DNA from: Pseudisothecium myosuroides | Lineage: Eukaryota; Streptophyta; Bryopsida; Hypnales; Lembophyllaceae | Length of the DNA stretch: 64,000 nt | NCBI GenBank assembly: GCA_951799445.1 | Contig: OX637290.1 | Span: 3,660,501-3,724,500, forward strand | Reading direction: 5' to 3' | In this document: positions 27,197 through 40,300 of the stretch, piece by piece | How positions within the stretch are numbered: position 1 is the first letter of the stretch | Layout of the letters: the number at the start of each line of letters is the position of its first letter | Notes under the pieces: generated by a model | Databases searched by the model: none | Told to the model about the DNA's origin: nothing | What the model saw: the letters and a program-made list of their open reading frames with translations, nothing else | Made by a program: the position numbers and the translations under genes

Positions 27197-27936
27197 TAGA
27201 GGGTGATTGCAAGAAAGACTGGTCCTATTTACTAGTCACAAAGGGAGTGACTCTCTTGTCATCCGCTATAACTTTTGCCGCAAAAGTCCAATGAACATGA
27301 AATTTTTATTGGAGTTATCTAACTTGATGGTTATCGGATATATTATTTTTTAGAAATTAATAAAATCATTTTATATTTAAAAATCATTTTTGTTAATTTG
27401 TCACAATGTGAGGTTTAGGGATTTTTACTACGATCGGAGTCCCCAAATGTAACGATCTGGAGCTGAAATTTTCATGGTCTATTTGCATAGTAGAAAAGCA
27501 TATTCCTACCCAAAGGAATCTAAAAATATGTTATTTTGTGTCCTCTACATGAGTGCAAACAACACTCCCATTGCACGCAATTTCTGAACAATGAAGATAA
27601 TTCTAAGATCAATATTTTAAAGAAATCTCATCACTACAGACTCTTCCCATATGGACAATTTTTAGTTTTAAGAAAAAAATTCTTTTGCTATGTTTTACAA
27701 ATTAAAATGTGAAACTATAATGCAAGTTTCTATTTTCTTGAGATTTTGCACTTTTCTAGTTATCCTACTTAGAGATTTTTTCTATGCTTTTCCTTCCTAG
27801 GGTACCTTCTTCTTAACGGTGTAAACATTAAATATATTTTTCACATTTTTTTGAATTTTAAAGTATTCCTGAAAAAATTAATGAATACTGTGCAAAATGC
27901 TACGCTTTTTTAACACTCTTTCTTGCAATGACCCTA
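27197..27936. mobile_element. 740-bp MITE with AGGGTSATTGCAAGAAAG termini
   Basis: The left end TAGAGGGTGATTGCAAGAAAG and the inverted right end TAGGGTCATTGCAAGAAAG form a TIR of about 20 bp. The interior has no transposase frame. A second, inverted and truncated copy lies at 18.8-19.4 kb, showing that it is a dispersed family. The superfamily is uncertain. Confidence 0.6.
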
Positions 27937-29121
27937 GAAAACAATGACCAAATGGACACAATTTGTTGGTTTGTTTAGCTTGATTCTATTTTTTTAGTTG
28001 AAAATTGTGTTGATTTTAATAAGTTTTATTGCATTAGGTAGCTTGATTTGGACACTCTATTATATCAATGTTAGCTACAATCCTATTGTAGAAGTGATCA
28101 CACCATTCTCATATCTAAAATAGTATAAGATTGATTTTGAATATATACAACCAAAACAAGCACTAAAAATGCATAGTTCATCCATACAGTGTCCCAAAAA
28201 TATATGCTTTGAGAATCTAGAATTTACTTTTCATTGCAAATAAAATACAACAAAAATACAACAATTAAAAAATAAAAGGCATGCTTAAACGTTTATTTGG
28301 ATGCTTTCAAATGTAGTTACTATAAGACAATACATTGTAAAATTGATGTATTGTAAAACCAACCCCTATAGATTCTTGCCAAAAATTTACACTTTTTGAC
28401 TGATATAGCCACATGAGAATTTGAAGTCAATTTTGTATGTACATCTTTAATGAATACTTCAAAACTTCATATTTTATTCATGTAGTATAAGTCCAAAAAT
28501 ATACACTAAGAGAATCTTTAATCTTTTCCATTTGCTAGCAAGATCCAACTTACATCACGCAATATAATAACACAAACCATGTTCAAATGCTCATTTGGAT
28601 GCTTTTAGGTGCAATTATCTTAACTCTAAATGCCAAAAGCCTTTTCTAAGCTTCTTGGAATGTACTAAACTAAAAGAAAATTCAAAACTTTGATAAGTTT
28701 TATACAATTTGTTTATATTGTAATCATACAATTTTAAACTAGAATACTAGATGTGTAGGAAATCATATAGGAAAAGAAAGCACAACAACATCACTTATGA
28801 ATTGAAAGATTATAGAGTTTGATCATGAGGGTGTTAAAACTGTGAAAGTGGTTTGAATTTTGAAGTCTTTCAATCCAATTTTTACATGACGGCATGACAA
28901 TCTCAAATTATGGTCATGGAATAAACATGAGGTTAATAAAGATAACATATTGAATCAAATACAAGAAATTATTCACCTATATAATTACCTAAAAAGAGTA
29001 ATTTAATTGGTATGAAATTATTGAACTTCAAATTTTTGTTGACACCAAAATATTATGCCTTAGGCATTTAGGAATTAATGTACTCTGTTACAAATCAAAA
29101 GAATTGCAAAATGCAAATATA

Positions 29122-29310
29122 GGCAATTTTGTTAAAATGGCAATATTTTTTTTAAATGGCATAAAAACAGTTCAGAACAACCGTCCTAAAATCTATACCT
29201 TTCCTAGATGGTTCAAAACGGCTGTCCTGAAATCTATACCAGTCCTAGATGGTGAAAATGGCACACCGTCAAAGTGGCACTTGGAATACCGCCATTTTAA
29301 CGAAATTGCC
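29122..29310. mobile_element. 189-bp MITE with 20-bp TIRs
   Basis: The ends GGCAATTTTGTTAAAATGGC and (inverted) GGCAATTTCGTTAAAATGGC match at 19 of 20 positions. The interior has two copies of a TCCTGAAATCTATACC-like block. No clear target duplication. An open frame through it is incidental. Confidence 0.65.
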
Positions 29311-29929
29311 CATAAAGTAACCCGCCCTATAAATATAAATCCTTCAAAACTTGACAACCATTTTGGATGCACTTATAATCAATATTTTGAATTTTTTTTG
29401 TCTATTTATATGGTGTCCTATTGTCCTAATAATACGTGCTAAGAGAATTTAGAATTATCTTTCAATTTTCAAATAAAATCCAAATAAATAATTAAATATA
29501 GGAACTATGGTCATTAAAAATAAGCTCATTTGGACATTAACTCAATTTAAAGTCACAGTTTAGAAGAGAAAGCCTAGAAGACAATACAAAAACAATGCCA
29601 TCATTCCATTGATCAAGTCGGTAACAATGCTTCAAATTGTCTATATAAGCATTTAAGCAAGTTCCTAATCTTCTTATTATTTAGCTATCTAAATTTTTTT
29701 TGGATCTTGTTGGAAGTCAAAGTAGGATTCTAAATTCTCTTAGTAACTATACAATTATTGGATGCAATATGAAAATCACAACTATCTATAATGAACTCTA
29801 AGATCTCATGAATGGAAGATTAAGGGTACTAGTACATTTAAGGCAGAATCTCTAAGGGTTGGTTTTAAAAACAAGTCATAATTATGTGCAAAAAAATAAT
29901 TTAAGGTAAGTACACTAATAATTGTCACA

Positions 29930-30235
29930 GTAAAACAAAAACCATCACATCTCAATATAAAAATTCAAAAAACCATTACGTCTAGATTCTAGAAACCATC
30001 ACTTTTAAATATTAGATTACAGAAGCCATCGCGTATTCACGTCTAGATATTAGAAACTCTCACATCCAAATATTCTAAACCATCACATCTAGATTCTAAA
30101 TATCGGAAACTATTGCACCTGGATATCAGAAACCATTACATCTAGATACCAAAAGTGACCACATCCTATAGATTCCACCATACTAGAAGCCATCACATCT
30201 TGGAAGAACCAAAAATCAACGCCTCTAGATTTTGC
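29930..30235 (+). repeat. Degenerate minisatellite (AAACCATCACATCTAGATATTAG type)
   Basis: About ten imperfect copies of a 20-30 bp unit, with core ACCATCACATCTAGAT, follow one another from 29,930 to 30,235. No coding potential. Confidence 0.65.
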
Positions 30236-31070
30236 CTAAAATCAATACATTAATTATTCTGATGATTTACACCGTCCATTAAACACCAAAACCTTGTAAC
30301 AATCAATGGTGCACCTGTGTTCAAGTATTCAACACTTTGAAAATTTATAACATGTTCATATAGTGTCTTAATAGTACTTATGTCAGTACTATTTATGAAT
30401 GTACTTTGGAATCCCTCTTCACTTAACAATAAGGTCCAACAAAAATAAAATTCATCATATAAATATATAATAGCTACAATCTACGCTTTGTAGGATTACC
30501 TACAACTAAAAGGTATGTAAACCTATAATTATCAAGTGCTACAACGTCTAAAATGCGGCACCTAAATTTGAACTACCCCCCCCCCCTCTAATAAAACCTA
30601 GGTATTGATGATATAACATATGCATTATCAATACATGAGACCTTCGGAGAGCCTAGACTATCTCTTGTTGATTTTCAATACACAGTCTATAAACAATACT
30701 TTCATACTTTGAAATTCATAATTGATTTATATAATGTCCTAATAATGGATACCAAAGTGTGTTGGAAGTTGAAACCCTCTTTCACTGAACCATTGGACAA
30801 ATAAGATCCATTAAAAAAAAGTAGTTTCTGTTTTATAATAGTGTGCATGCTTAGTTACTATTAGTGTTGATTGTAGATGCATGCACTTACCTTAGATGTC
30901 CAACCTCAGTTCATTCTTATTTTAAAAACATTATTCTCATTAATTGGTTTTAAGTTTCTATTACTACAACGTATTCAAATGATGTTCCCAATAGAGTTAA
31001 TCGTAAAGTGTGCGCAATGTAGGACCAAGAGCTGAAGTTTGGAAAAAACATAGGACCAATCTTGTTGGAG

Positions 31071-31214
31071 CACCAAAACTCAAGTCTGATGGAGTTGGTG
31101 CCGTGTTTCTTCTGTACTATTTTTAGTTAAATCTTCCTCTCACACCAAAACTCAAGTCTGATGGAATTGGTGCCGTGTTTCTTCTGTACTATTTTTAGTT
31201 AAATCTTCCTCTCA
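31071..31214 (+). repeat. Recent 72-bp tandem duplication
   Basis: Two adjacent 72-bp units beginning CACCAAAACTCAAGTCTGAT differ at only one or two positions. This implies a recent duplication in otherwise old sequence. Confidence 0.8.
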
Positions 31215-31379
31215 CACCTAGGCACTAAGGCACCTAGCTACAAACACAAGACGAAATTTACGATTATCTCCAATATACAAGCTACAATGCCAACAAAATA
31301 GAAAGAAAGAATAGAAGATGGCTTCCTACCAGGGCTAGTTGGGAGCCATGCTAATTTAAGAAAATATACTCCCGTCCAA

Positions 31380-32030
31380 CTTGACCACCAAAGAAGTTCC
31401 CCATTGTTCCCATCACTTGAACCGTCTCATGTCTACGTCCGTCCGTCTACGCAGGTTTCATTAAATTCTAATTCGCTCTAACTTGTCTCCGATCAGGGCT
31501 GGTCGTTACTGTCATTTCTTCGGGACTCTTCTCTCCTCCAAGTCTCTCATGACTCTTCCTTCTTCTGGCCATTTCGAGCGTTGATAGCTTTGTGGCCCTC
31601 TTCTGAAGACGCCGTGGAAATCTTCACACACTGGCCGATTTAGCAAGGAGCGATGAAGGATTGAGCTTTCAAACTACAGCAGTTTTCAGACTGCAGCATT
31701 TGCACGTTTCATATGTGAGAGATTTGGAACATTTTTTAGTGTTGTTTGTCTGTATGCCAACTCTGTGTTACTGTTGGGACTGTTTTCTTCTGGCCTCAAG
31801 TTCACTCTCTTCTTCCACGTCTAGCCTACCCTCCTGCACTCAACTCGCATATTTTTAGCTTTCAACTTGCACAACGCTCAGGCCTTGTGGTCCGTTGCAA
31901 ATGCAGGTGTTTATTTATTTTCTCCTGCAGAGACTTACCCGGCCCTGTGCTGTTCTCAAGACTACTTGCCGGAAGGAGTGAAGGACTTCCGACGCGCAGA
32001 TTAAGCTAGAAAGGGTCAGTGCAGGATGTG
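31380..32030 (+). repeat. Best-preserved copy of a dispersed sequence; possible 5' leader of the B3 gene
   Basis: This block has a more gene-like base composition than the sequence to its left. Its first part is copied at 14.3-14.8 kb and its last part at 1-215, both decayed. Short open frames here have no conserved partner. It may be an untranslated exon region upstream of the B3 gene or part of an unidentified repeat. Confidence 0.45.
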
Positions 32031-32079
32031 TTTCAAGTAAAAAATGAGCATTTTGTGTTTGCACCCGGTGATGGGGATG

Positions 32080-33130
32080 ACTTATAAGAAGGCTGATTTG
32101 TTATCAAACTGACTAATGTCGAAATCTAGTGCTACACAAGTAGCGAGAATAACTCGGATGTTGTCGTAACGCGGTAAAACAGGGTTGTAGGTGTCTGTAA
32201 AATCGATTCCCGGGTTTTGGAAACAACCCTTTAGCAACTGAGCGAGCTTCGTATCTATTCAGAGAATGATCCGCCAGGCTTTGCCTTATAACTGGAAATC
32301 CATTTGCATCTAATGTCTTTCCGTCCTGAGGGAAGGGATTCTAATTAAACTAAAGATGAAGGCTATTAGTCTCATCAAGCATAGTAGCTTTCCATTCAAC
32401 TGCATGGGATGGAGCAATAGCTTCCTGATGCGTTTGTGGAATAGGAGGTAAATTGGCAAATGCTCCGTAAGCATATTGAGAGGGAGAAAGTCTATCTGGT
32501 GGATTTCGTAAGTTACGAGTTGCAGGTAAGGGAGATGAGAGCCTCTACGAGGAAAACTGGACTCAGTGGTTGATGAAGAAGAAGCGCGGAAAGTCTTGCA
32601 CGGGAAGGATCATAGGTTCTGGAACATGAGTAGGGTCTGGAACATGGTTAGGGACTTAGGGTCAACAATGGGTAGGTCTGGTGAAGAATGAACAATAGGT
32701 GGATCTCGTAAAATGTTTACAGGTGGCTTAGGTGAAGGTGAAGGTACTGTTGTAGTTCCAGGGTAAAATAGACTACGAATCACAAGCATCAAGCTAAGTA
32801 AGCAGAATCAAGGCTGAAAATGCCAAGCTTCTCACATATAATGTCACGTGACATGACCGAAATCACCGAATGCAGTGTTTGGCACGGTTTGAAAACTCTA
32901 TCGGAAACCCTAGCTTAGATGTATCAGAGTAGCCCATAAACAAGCCTTGAGAAGCTTTGGTATGAAGTTCTTTCTTGTTGACAGCAGGTATGAGTGGTTG
33001 GCAAGGACTTTGTTGCAATTGGAAGCTGGAGAGCATATATTTTTGTTATTGTTAAACTCCACTGTAAAGGTTTGGCTTCAGGTGCTAGCTTAAGCATACT
33101 TGGCACGTCTTACACACACAGGGAGCTTTA
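32080..33130 (-). pseudogene. Ty1/copia polyprotein remnant (integrase end to reverse transcriptase start)
   Basis: On the minus strand, broken frames give recognisable copia pieces in the correct order. An integrase C-terminal block GLFMGYSDTSK (about 32,920-32,960) is followed by SRDIICE. A proline-rich linker lies at 32,610-32,792. Next come the EWKATMLDETNSL block (about 32,350-32,400) and the YEARSVAKGLFPKPGNRF block (about 32,205-32,260) that opens the reverse transcriptase domain. Frames change several times, and no LTRs were found. It is an old fragment just upstream of the B3 gene. Confidence 0.7.
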
Positions 33131-33269
33131 CAACTAGATGAATGAAAAGAAACAGTTCACTGCTTGTTTTAGGTTGCGGACTTTGCTATCTTTTGCTTTG
33201 CTACATAATAGTGGAACTGAACAAATCATGTATGTTACAACAGGGTCCCTTGGCGTAAAGGAAGCAAAC

Positions 33270-36200
33270 ATGAGCGTTGAAAGATCACGGCGCCACTCTT
33301 CTAGGTACAGAGCCCAGGCTATGCAGCTGCAGGTCTTTGTTGTCTTTGCTGTGTATAGTGTGCTAATGCAGGCTGGCTGCGCACTCTCATTTCTCTATTT
33401 GAGCTGTTGGTGTTCACAAATAATAGATAGTTTTGCATACCCAGCTTTAGTCAACTAGTGGAGTTCACTAACAGACTTTCCAAGTTACATATATTATCCT
33501 AACATCAGTGCGGATTTTCACAGCAGGGACGAAGTTGACGAAGACGGCAATGTCCTCTGGCACGGAGTAAAACTGGGCGAGTTTTGGAAAACCGACATGC
33601 AAGTTGCCATCAACGACAGCAACCGTCGAGGAGACGCTTCCTTCACGATTCGCATGGGAAAAACCGGCACTGCCTTTCCATATCAACAAGTAGGTTTCAT
33701 TCCTGTTGATTTTATGTTCAAACACGATATGTTCAATCTTTACGTTCAGATATTGCACAGATCAACTAATCGAACACTCCCGCTTAGTAAGGTTGTTTGG
33801 TATTGTGGCAGCCCATCCCAGCGGACTTCGCCAGGTACCACAAGAATTTGTTCCACGAGAACATAACGCTGGAGGGTCCGACCGGGCGAACGTGGACCAC
33901 TATGTTAAACCCCACCCCCGCAGTGGTGCGCTTCGGCAAAGGCTGGCGCGAATTCTCCATAGAAAACCGTCTACAGGAAGGCTACCAGCTGCTGTTCACT
34001 CTGGTGGGGAGGTTGCGTTTCCTGGTCCAGTTCTTCGACCATCTGGGTAAAAGATGCACCAGCTATCCACCTCTCCCAGTGGCCGTGCCAGTTGTAGAGA
34101 CTCAGCGCCAGCCTGATCTACAGCCTGGTTCACAGCCTGGTTTCCAGCAAGTGATGGATGGAGGACAAGCATCCCATCACCATGGCAGTGAGGGTCAAAC
34201 ATCATCAGCAGTTCCATTGATGGGAACCACCCCCAATTCTGCAATCCCTCTGGATTCCGACCAGGACAATGTCATTCCTCGCCAATTTGGACCAGAGTTG
34301 CCCCCCGAGCCCACTTTGCCACACGAGCATATGAGAGAGCTGGAGGAACACGCCTCCGATGCCGGGTAGGAAACTTATTTCCTGCAACTTTTGAGTGAAT
34401 TTTAAAGATTGAATAATGAGTGTGGAGCTTGTCACTATTTGCAATGATATTCTAATGGGTACACGAAAACATACATGCACAACTGCATGAGTGAGTTACC
34501 AATGTCTAACGTTTTGGTTCGTAAGCCTCTAAAATTGGGAGTAAGTAAGATTGCATTCAATTCCTCAGCGTTGGCATACTCAGGAAATTCTTGTTACAGG
34601 TGAACGATGTTCATTCATGTTTACGTGATAATGTGAACGTAGAAGAGTTCATAATGTGCACATGTAAGAATTTTTATTGTGAACATAGAGGAATTCCTAA
34701 TGTGGCGGTATAAGTATTCTTAACGAGCTAGCTATCTAGAACATATATTATTATTGAGAATAAACGTACCGAAAGACTAACGGAACTGGGATGGAAGTAG
34801 GAATGGCTCAGGGGACATGGAAATAGACGACGAAGGGAATGAAGCACTTGACGTGGCCCAAAATAACATCTTCCAGGGTGACATCGACGAAGTTCCCATT
34901 TACCACCCACCAGCAACGATGCAGCCCCTCAGAAAACCAGAGCGCAACATGCACCCCTGGAACGAGCTCTCCCGCGGCAAGCAACCTAAATTCCATTCCC
35001 CTGACAATCGAGCTCATTCTCCTCAGATCCAAGACCACAACAGCTCCCCCTCCAGTGGCGATGAACTTCCATTCCAACGCTATCCGGAAATGCAGAAGAA
35101 ACCAGTCACAGTGAAGCGTCCTCCAGTTGCACCTCCCGTAGCAAGTTACCATGAGGCAGGAGGTTCCTCCGGAAGCAGCCCAGCGATGCATGTGTTGCAG
35201 CAGCAAGGTTGTACGCGATTCTCAGAGATTGTGTTGAAGTGTGAACGACGTGATGCAAGTGATCAGGAGAGGCGCGTGGTTGAGGAGGCAGCGAAGCGAT
35301 TTGTTTCTGCGTTAAAGAATGAGACGTTCTTGGTGGTGATGAGGGATGAGCAAGTCTACCACACGTTTCATCTGGTAAGGAAAATCTAGCTCAACTTGCA
35401 ATGCTCCTCGATCCTGTGATATATAGTTCTCGTGAAAACAGGATTTGAATTGAGTGAGTGGATCCGTATCTTTCTTTGAGGAGCCTGGAGCCGTGAGTGG
35501 ATATCATTCGATAACTAGGAATTGTCCATGATGTCTTGAATCTTTAGAATGTATCTATGATCACAGGGGAGTTTCAAGAGTTTCCCAGAGTGCATGGTAA
35601 TGAAACGGGGTTTAGCACTTATTATTATAGATTTATAGGAGTTGGTATATCAATCGCAATACTAAACTTCGTTTCATATGCTTTATGGGAAACTCTTAAA
35701 ACTCTTTTGTCGATGTCCATCCTCCCATTCTTTTCGTTTAAGGGTACAACAAAAAAATGTTGAGCGATGTGAGAAAATATCGAAAATGAACGACGTAAGC
35801 ATTCATACTTAGATGCACATGGTTGTCATGACTCTTAAGTTCAAATGACTCCTGATCGTGAATCTGTAAAAGTAACCGGGAACATATATAAAACCTCTTG
35901 TTTCCTCCTAGAAAGTTTTCGACTGTGCCCTCAATTAATGATTGGTTCCCGGTTTGGGTTCATTGTCCCTGCCTGACCGCAGGCCATCCCAGAGAAGATC
36001 CTGGAGGCGACTGGAACGGAGCGCACGAGCAAGGCGGAGGTGTGTCTGCTGGACCGAGAGCAGGCGCTATACAAAACCCACTGGATCAGGCAAAACTTCT
36101 GTGACAGGCCGTTGCTGGACCGAGACGCCTGGGCCAAGTTTGCGGTGGACCACGCCCTGGAAGAAGGCGATGTGTGTGTGTTCCAGCTGCTGCAGACCAA

Positions 36201-36306
36201 GCCTTCTGTTTCCATGCCCGCTTTCCTCTTCTGTGTGCACATCTTCCGCGTTGTGGACACTCCCGAGGGGCAGCTCAACTTCTCTAAAGCAAGCGGCAGT
36301 AAGTAA
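33270..36306 (+). CDS. Two-domain B3 DNA-binding protein (REM-like)
   Basis: The protein is predicted to be a nuclear plant transcription factor. Proposed exons are 33270-33304, 33527-33689, 33812-34365, 34801-35374 and 35983-36306. They join in frame to 1650 nt (549 aa) with GT-AG introns. Exon 1 is the least certain: its ATG was chosen because its phase-2 donor fits exon 2. Domain 1 spans exons 2-3: ASFTIRMGKTGTAF, then PIPADFARYH, LEGPTGRTW, GWREFSIENRLQEGYQLLF and FLVQFFD. Domain 2 spans exons 4-5: NETFLVVMRDEQVYHTFHL, then AIPEKIL, WAKFAVDHALEEGDVCVFQL and CVHIFRV. The linker is rich in Pro, Gln and Ser. Both domains are split by a phase-0 intron at the same site, just before (P/A)IP. 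B3 domains bind DNA in the major groove. The target is unknown. Confidence 0.75.
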
Positions 36307-37388
36307 GAAGGCCCACAACACAACGCTCGATTCCCAAGGAGTATGGTGCCTGCACAAATGCCGTAACTTGTACTGTACTGTACAGTACAGTACAGTACAA
36401 TTTCTCTTCCTGTTACTTGGCTAGTTGGCTCTGGACCGGCCGACTTTAATTTCTGAGTAGCTCAAAACATGTTTTATCATTTCGAAATGGATGGGAGGGT
36501 ACATTTTGTTGATACCTTCTGCCGAATTCTGAAATCGTTTTGAATTCAAGTTTTCGAAATGGAGGGTAGGAATTTTGATACATATTGGAACCTTCTACCG
36601 AATTTTGAAACTACGGTATTGTGAATTCAAGATTACTTTATTATTTTTCCTTCGAGGTCGTATTGGTAGGAGCAAACTGTGGGATACGCGCCAGTAATCG
36701 CCATGCACCAAGGCACAGCTAACACCAAAACCACCGCTAACACACAAAATCAATTCAAGCTTTCTTGCAACTCGCTTAGTCTTTCTCAAAAACAAGTCAC
36801 GCTCAACCTCCTAGTGATTCGGATTTTTACCAAATGCAACATCTGAATGAGGCTCATTCCAACAAAATTGCAAACTTTGATACCAACTTTGGAGATACAT
36901 TTCAAGTGAACCTAATCATGGATGATAACTACCTTGCATTTGGCCCCGGTGAGATGTGGTGGAGTTAAATCAAGAATCACCTTGAAAAAGTGAATCCAGG
37001 ACCTCTATTCAGAGCAATATTAGACTCCTCATGAACATGCATTGCGAAAGAGGGCCCAACTAGCCTCATGCCAACTGAGTGGATTTACGCTTGCACACCA
37101 GTCCTAATGCTTGGCCTACCAAGACATGGTTTCCAGGAACCCAAACAACGTTGATACCTTCACTAAAAGCGTCGAAAGAGCAATTTCATTTGAAAAAACC
37201 CCTCTCAATTCTGAAATAAAATTCTACAGAAAGGATTCAACGAAAAGAAGAAAAACATGGGCATCATTTCCCATCTCACCTCTCTTTTCAAGTCAAAATT
37301 TCATAACTGCAAGAACTAATACAGTTACCAACATTCTTGTAACTACCTATTCCCGAAAGAAAGAACTAATAGAGTTCCAACGTATATC
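36307..37388. other. Intergenic between convergent B3 and ESF1 genes
   Basis: This is 3' flanking sequence of both genes. It contains a palindromic TACTG/CAGTA array (36,368-36,400). An open frame running into 37.6 kb is antisense to the last ESF1 exon. No independent gene is seen. Confidence 0.5.
36368..36400. repeat. Palindromic TACTG/CAGTA array in the B3 3' flank
   Basis: Two TACTG units followed by CAGTA units form an almost self-complementary 33-bp stretch bounded by TTG and CAA. It lies 62 bp after the B3 stop codon and could fold as a hairpin in the 3' UTR. Confidence 0.7.
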
Positions 37389-40300
37389 TCACTTTTTATT
37401 GACCGACCCAGGCTTACCAGCTTTCCTTTTGAGTGACCTCACTAAAGAAGAGATTTCAGCTTTTCTCTTACGGTCCTGGGATCCCAGTGCAGCATCTGAA
37501 GCATCAGGATTCACACCATCGGATGCAACATTGGCTCCCTTAGAGTCGCCACCTTCATCAGATTTCTGCAATCTTCTTCGTTGCGACTCAGCAAGAATTT
37601 TCAGCTGCGCTGCAGACTTTCGGAACTGAGGATTGGTGGGATCAATAGCATAGTGATGGTTTGAAAAAAGGGGAGCAAAACGAGGATCGGTGAGATCTGC
37701 AGTGGCTAATTTATCTTCCTCTTCCTGATCATCTTCATCCTTCCCGACCTTCTTCTTCTTTCCCTTGTCCTTTTTTTTCTTGTCCTTACTTTTGAGGTTA
37801 AAACCCCGAGCAGCGCCCTGTACCCCTTCGTCATCCATGAGAAGGAGCTCAAGTTCAGCCTTACTCCTCTCCTCTTCCTTCTTCTGCTGCTCCTTCTCTT
37901 CTCTCTTCTTTAACCTCTCAGCGTCTTTTGAATTCTTCTTGCTACTCTTCTTTGCTGCTGCCTTCGATTCATCTGGGAAGTCAGCATCTTCAGCGAAAAA
38001 TGGATCATCGAAACCATTATCATCATGCGTGAAAAATGGATCTACCTCTCCCTGGCCCGTGCGAGGACTGGCAACCTCCTCTTCAGAGTAATCATCATCA
38101 TCAGACTTGGCGTTCTTGCTTCGTTTTCTCTGTGATTTTTTCTCTTTCTTCTTGCGCAAGTAAGCCTCCCAAACAGTCTCATCACCACGTTTCTTGGCCT
38201 CCTTTTTCTGCATTAGCTTCTCACTCAGCTCAGTCAATCCTGTGTGGAAAGTCACCTCCATATCCACGTCCCCTTTCTTCTTCTTCTGTCCAGGGAGTTC
38301 CACCTCCTCAGTAGAATCACCAAGCAATAATGAGCGATACTTGTCCTTTTTCGAGTTAGCTCCTTCTACATTGGACGCATCCCCTCTTTCCGGACTGCTT
38401 GGGCTTTCATCTTCGTCATCATCCAGTTCTTCTTCCGAAGACCCTGACGCAAGATAGGCTCTGGCAAAAAGAACAAATGCAGATTTAGAATCTCAGATCT
38501 TCAAGTGCAACTTGGAAGTAGTTGCAGAAAGGAAACTCTATTGTTCAGAGCGTTTAAATCAACCGAAAACAATAAACCGCTGAAATTGTCCAGAATTTTC
38601 AAGAACCTGAAATCCATTTCATTCAACTCGTCAGCGTTGAACTTCTTGCGCAATGCTTTGACTCGTGTCGGTTCATCATCGTCCCATGTCAGTTTCACAG
38701 TGCTATGTTGTAATGCCCGAGTCTCAAACTCAGGAGCCTTGTAGCCATCCTGCACCTCCTTGGCAGCATCCCGAGGGTCTCTCACGAACGTCATGTCGTC
38801 AGGAATAAACCGTAAGTCAAGAGTGTTCGACGTCCGCTCAAACTCCATTCCATCACACTGTGTGTAAAGATGGTTGGCAGTTTCCTTTGAGTCACAGTCT
38901 ACTACGGCATAATAATACTTCAGCTTGTTCTTCTCGTATGCACGTAGCTTCTCCATATTCACTTCCTTGTCCTCATCCTCATCGTCGTCATCATCTTCAA
39001 AGATTATATTGGGACCGTGCACCTGGAATCGATGTCACAAACGAGAGTCAGATTGCACTCACTGAAAGACCATTCCAAATAACAGAAATAACAAACTGAA
39101 TATTGAATTTTCTGAAAAAGTGGAGGACGATGGCAATTTAACCTGCCATAAGAATTTTGGTACATCAAGGCATATCACTATAAAGCACAATTTGATGTGC
39201 AGTGAAATCTAAGGTAGTTCCTAATGTGCCATTACTCCCAACCAGCAATGGTAGGGGATAGTAAAACTGTAAGGGAGCTACTCCCGTCTCCCATTGCCTT
39301 ACTCCTAATGCCAGAAGCAACTCATTTACTCAAACACTTGGTTGCACTAATTTGAAAGTGGTGTAAGCATTAGAAAATGTCTGGCCACAGATCTTTGAAT
39401 GGAAATGGGGTTGCCTAAGTGGTCTACAACCTCCTAGTCTGCATAGGAAATCAATCTAAGATCTACAATCACTTATAGTGCTCTACACATACTCACTTCG
39501 AAATCACATAAGAAATTCATGGTGATAATTATTTGATCTCGACTGATTTGGTCCTTGAACCCAAAGACCTCTCCACAGCTCTATACTAATCTCTCTAAAA
39601 TCAAACTTCTACATATTGGTTAAAATGCTTAAATTGACGCAAGTAGAATCCTCTACCTTACACCCATGAGGAACCCTATCCAAAATTTCAATGCAATTCC
39701 ACTCCCTTGAGCTCTTTCCAATGTCGCCTGATCATTCAAAAGAGTACATACCTGCTCTGCCTTCATTTGTTCGATGCCGAATTCCGACGGATAAACAGTA
39801 ACACATTCAACACGTCCACCCTTCGGCTGGAAAGACCGCATCAACATCAACAAGTCGCCAGCCTTTATATGCTCCCAATCCATATTCATCATCGCAATCC
39901 TTCGAGTCTCAGCACCTGGTGCTGTTGGAATCTTCTCCTCAGCCCTAGGATCGTCCAAGTCATCTTCAGCCTCGCTCTCCGACGACGAACTGGAAGACGA
40001 AGACGACGATTCCTCGTCACTGTCGGAACTAGCATCCTCATCTCCCTCGTCCTCAGAATCACCATTCTCTTGTGCAATGCGATTCTTGGTCTTCACACCT
40101 GCATCTCGCTCCAATTCTTCTTCACTCTCGTCACTATTCAAGTCAATTTCTTCATCACTGTCCTCGTCCTCGTCCCTCTCTTCCTCAGCAGGCTCTAGAG
40201 TTTCAGGTCTAGCAATTTTTGACCCCTTAACCTTATCTCCTAGCTTATTCTCCGGCACAGTCTTACTAAAATCCGCTACTTTTCCCGAATTCGTCCCTTT

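Noticed and set aside
37765..38457. Open frames on the plus strand across 37.7-38.5 kb and 40.0-40.9 kb
   Set aside because: They are antisense to the acidic, lysine-rich and serine-rich parts of ESF1, whose codon use produces long opposite-strand frames.
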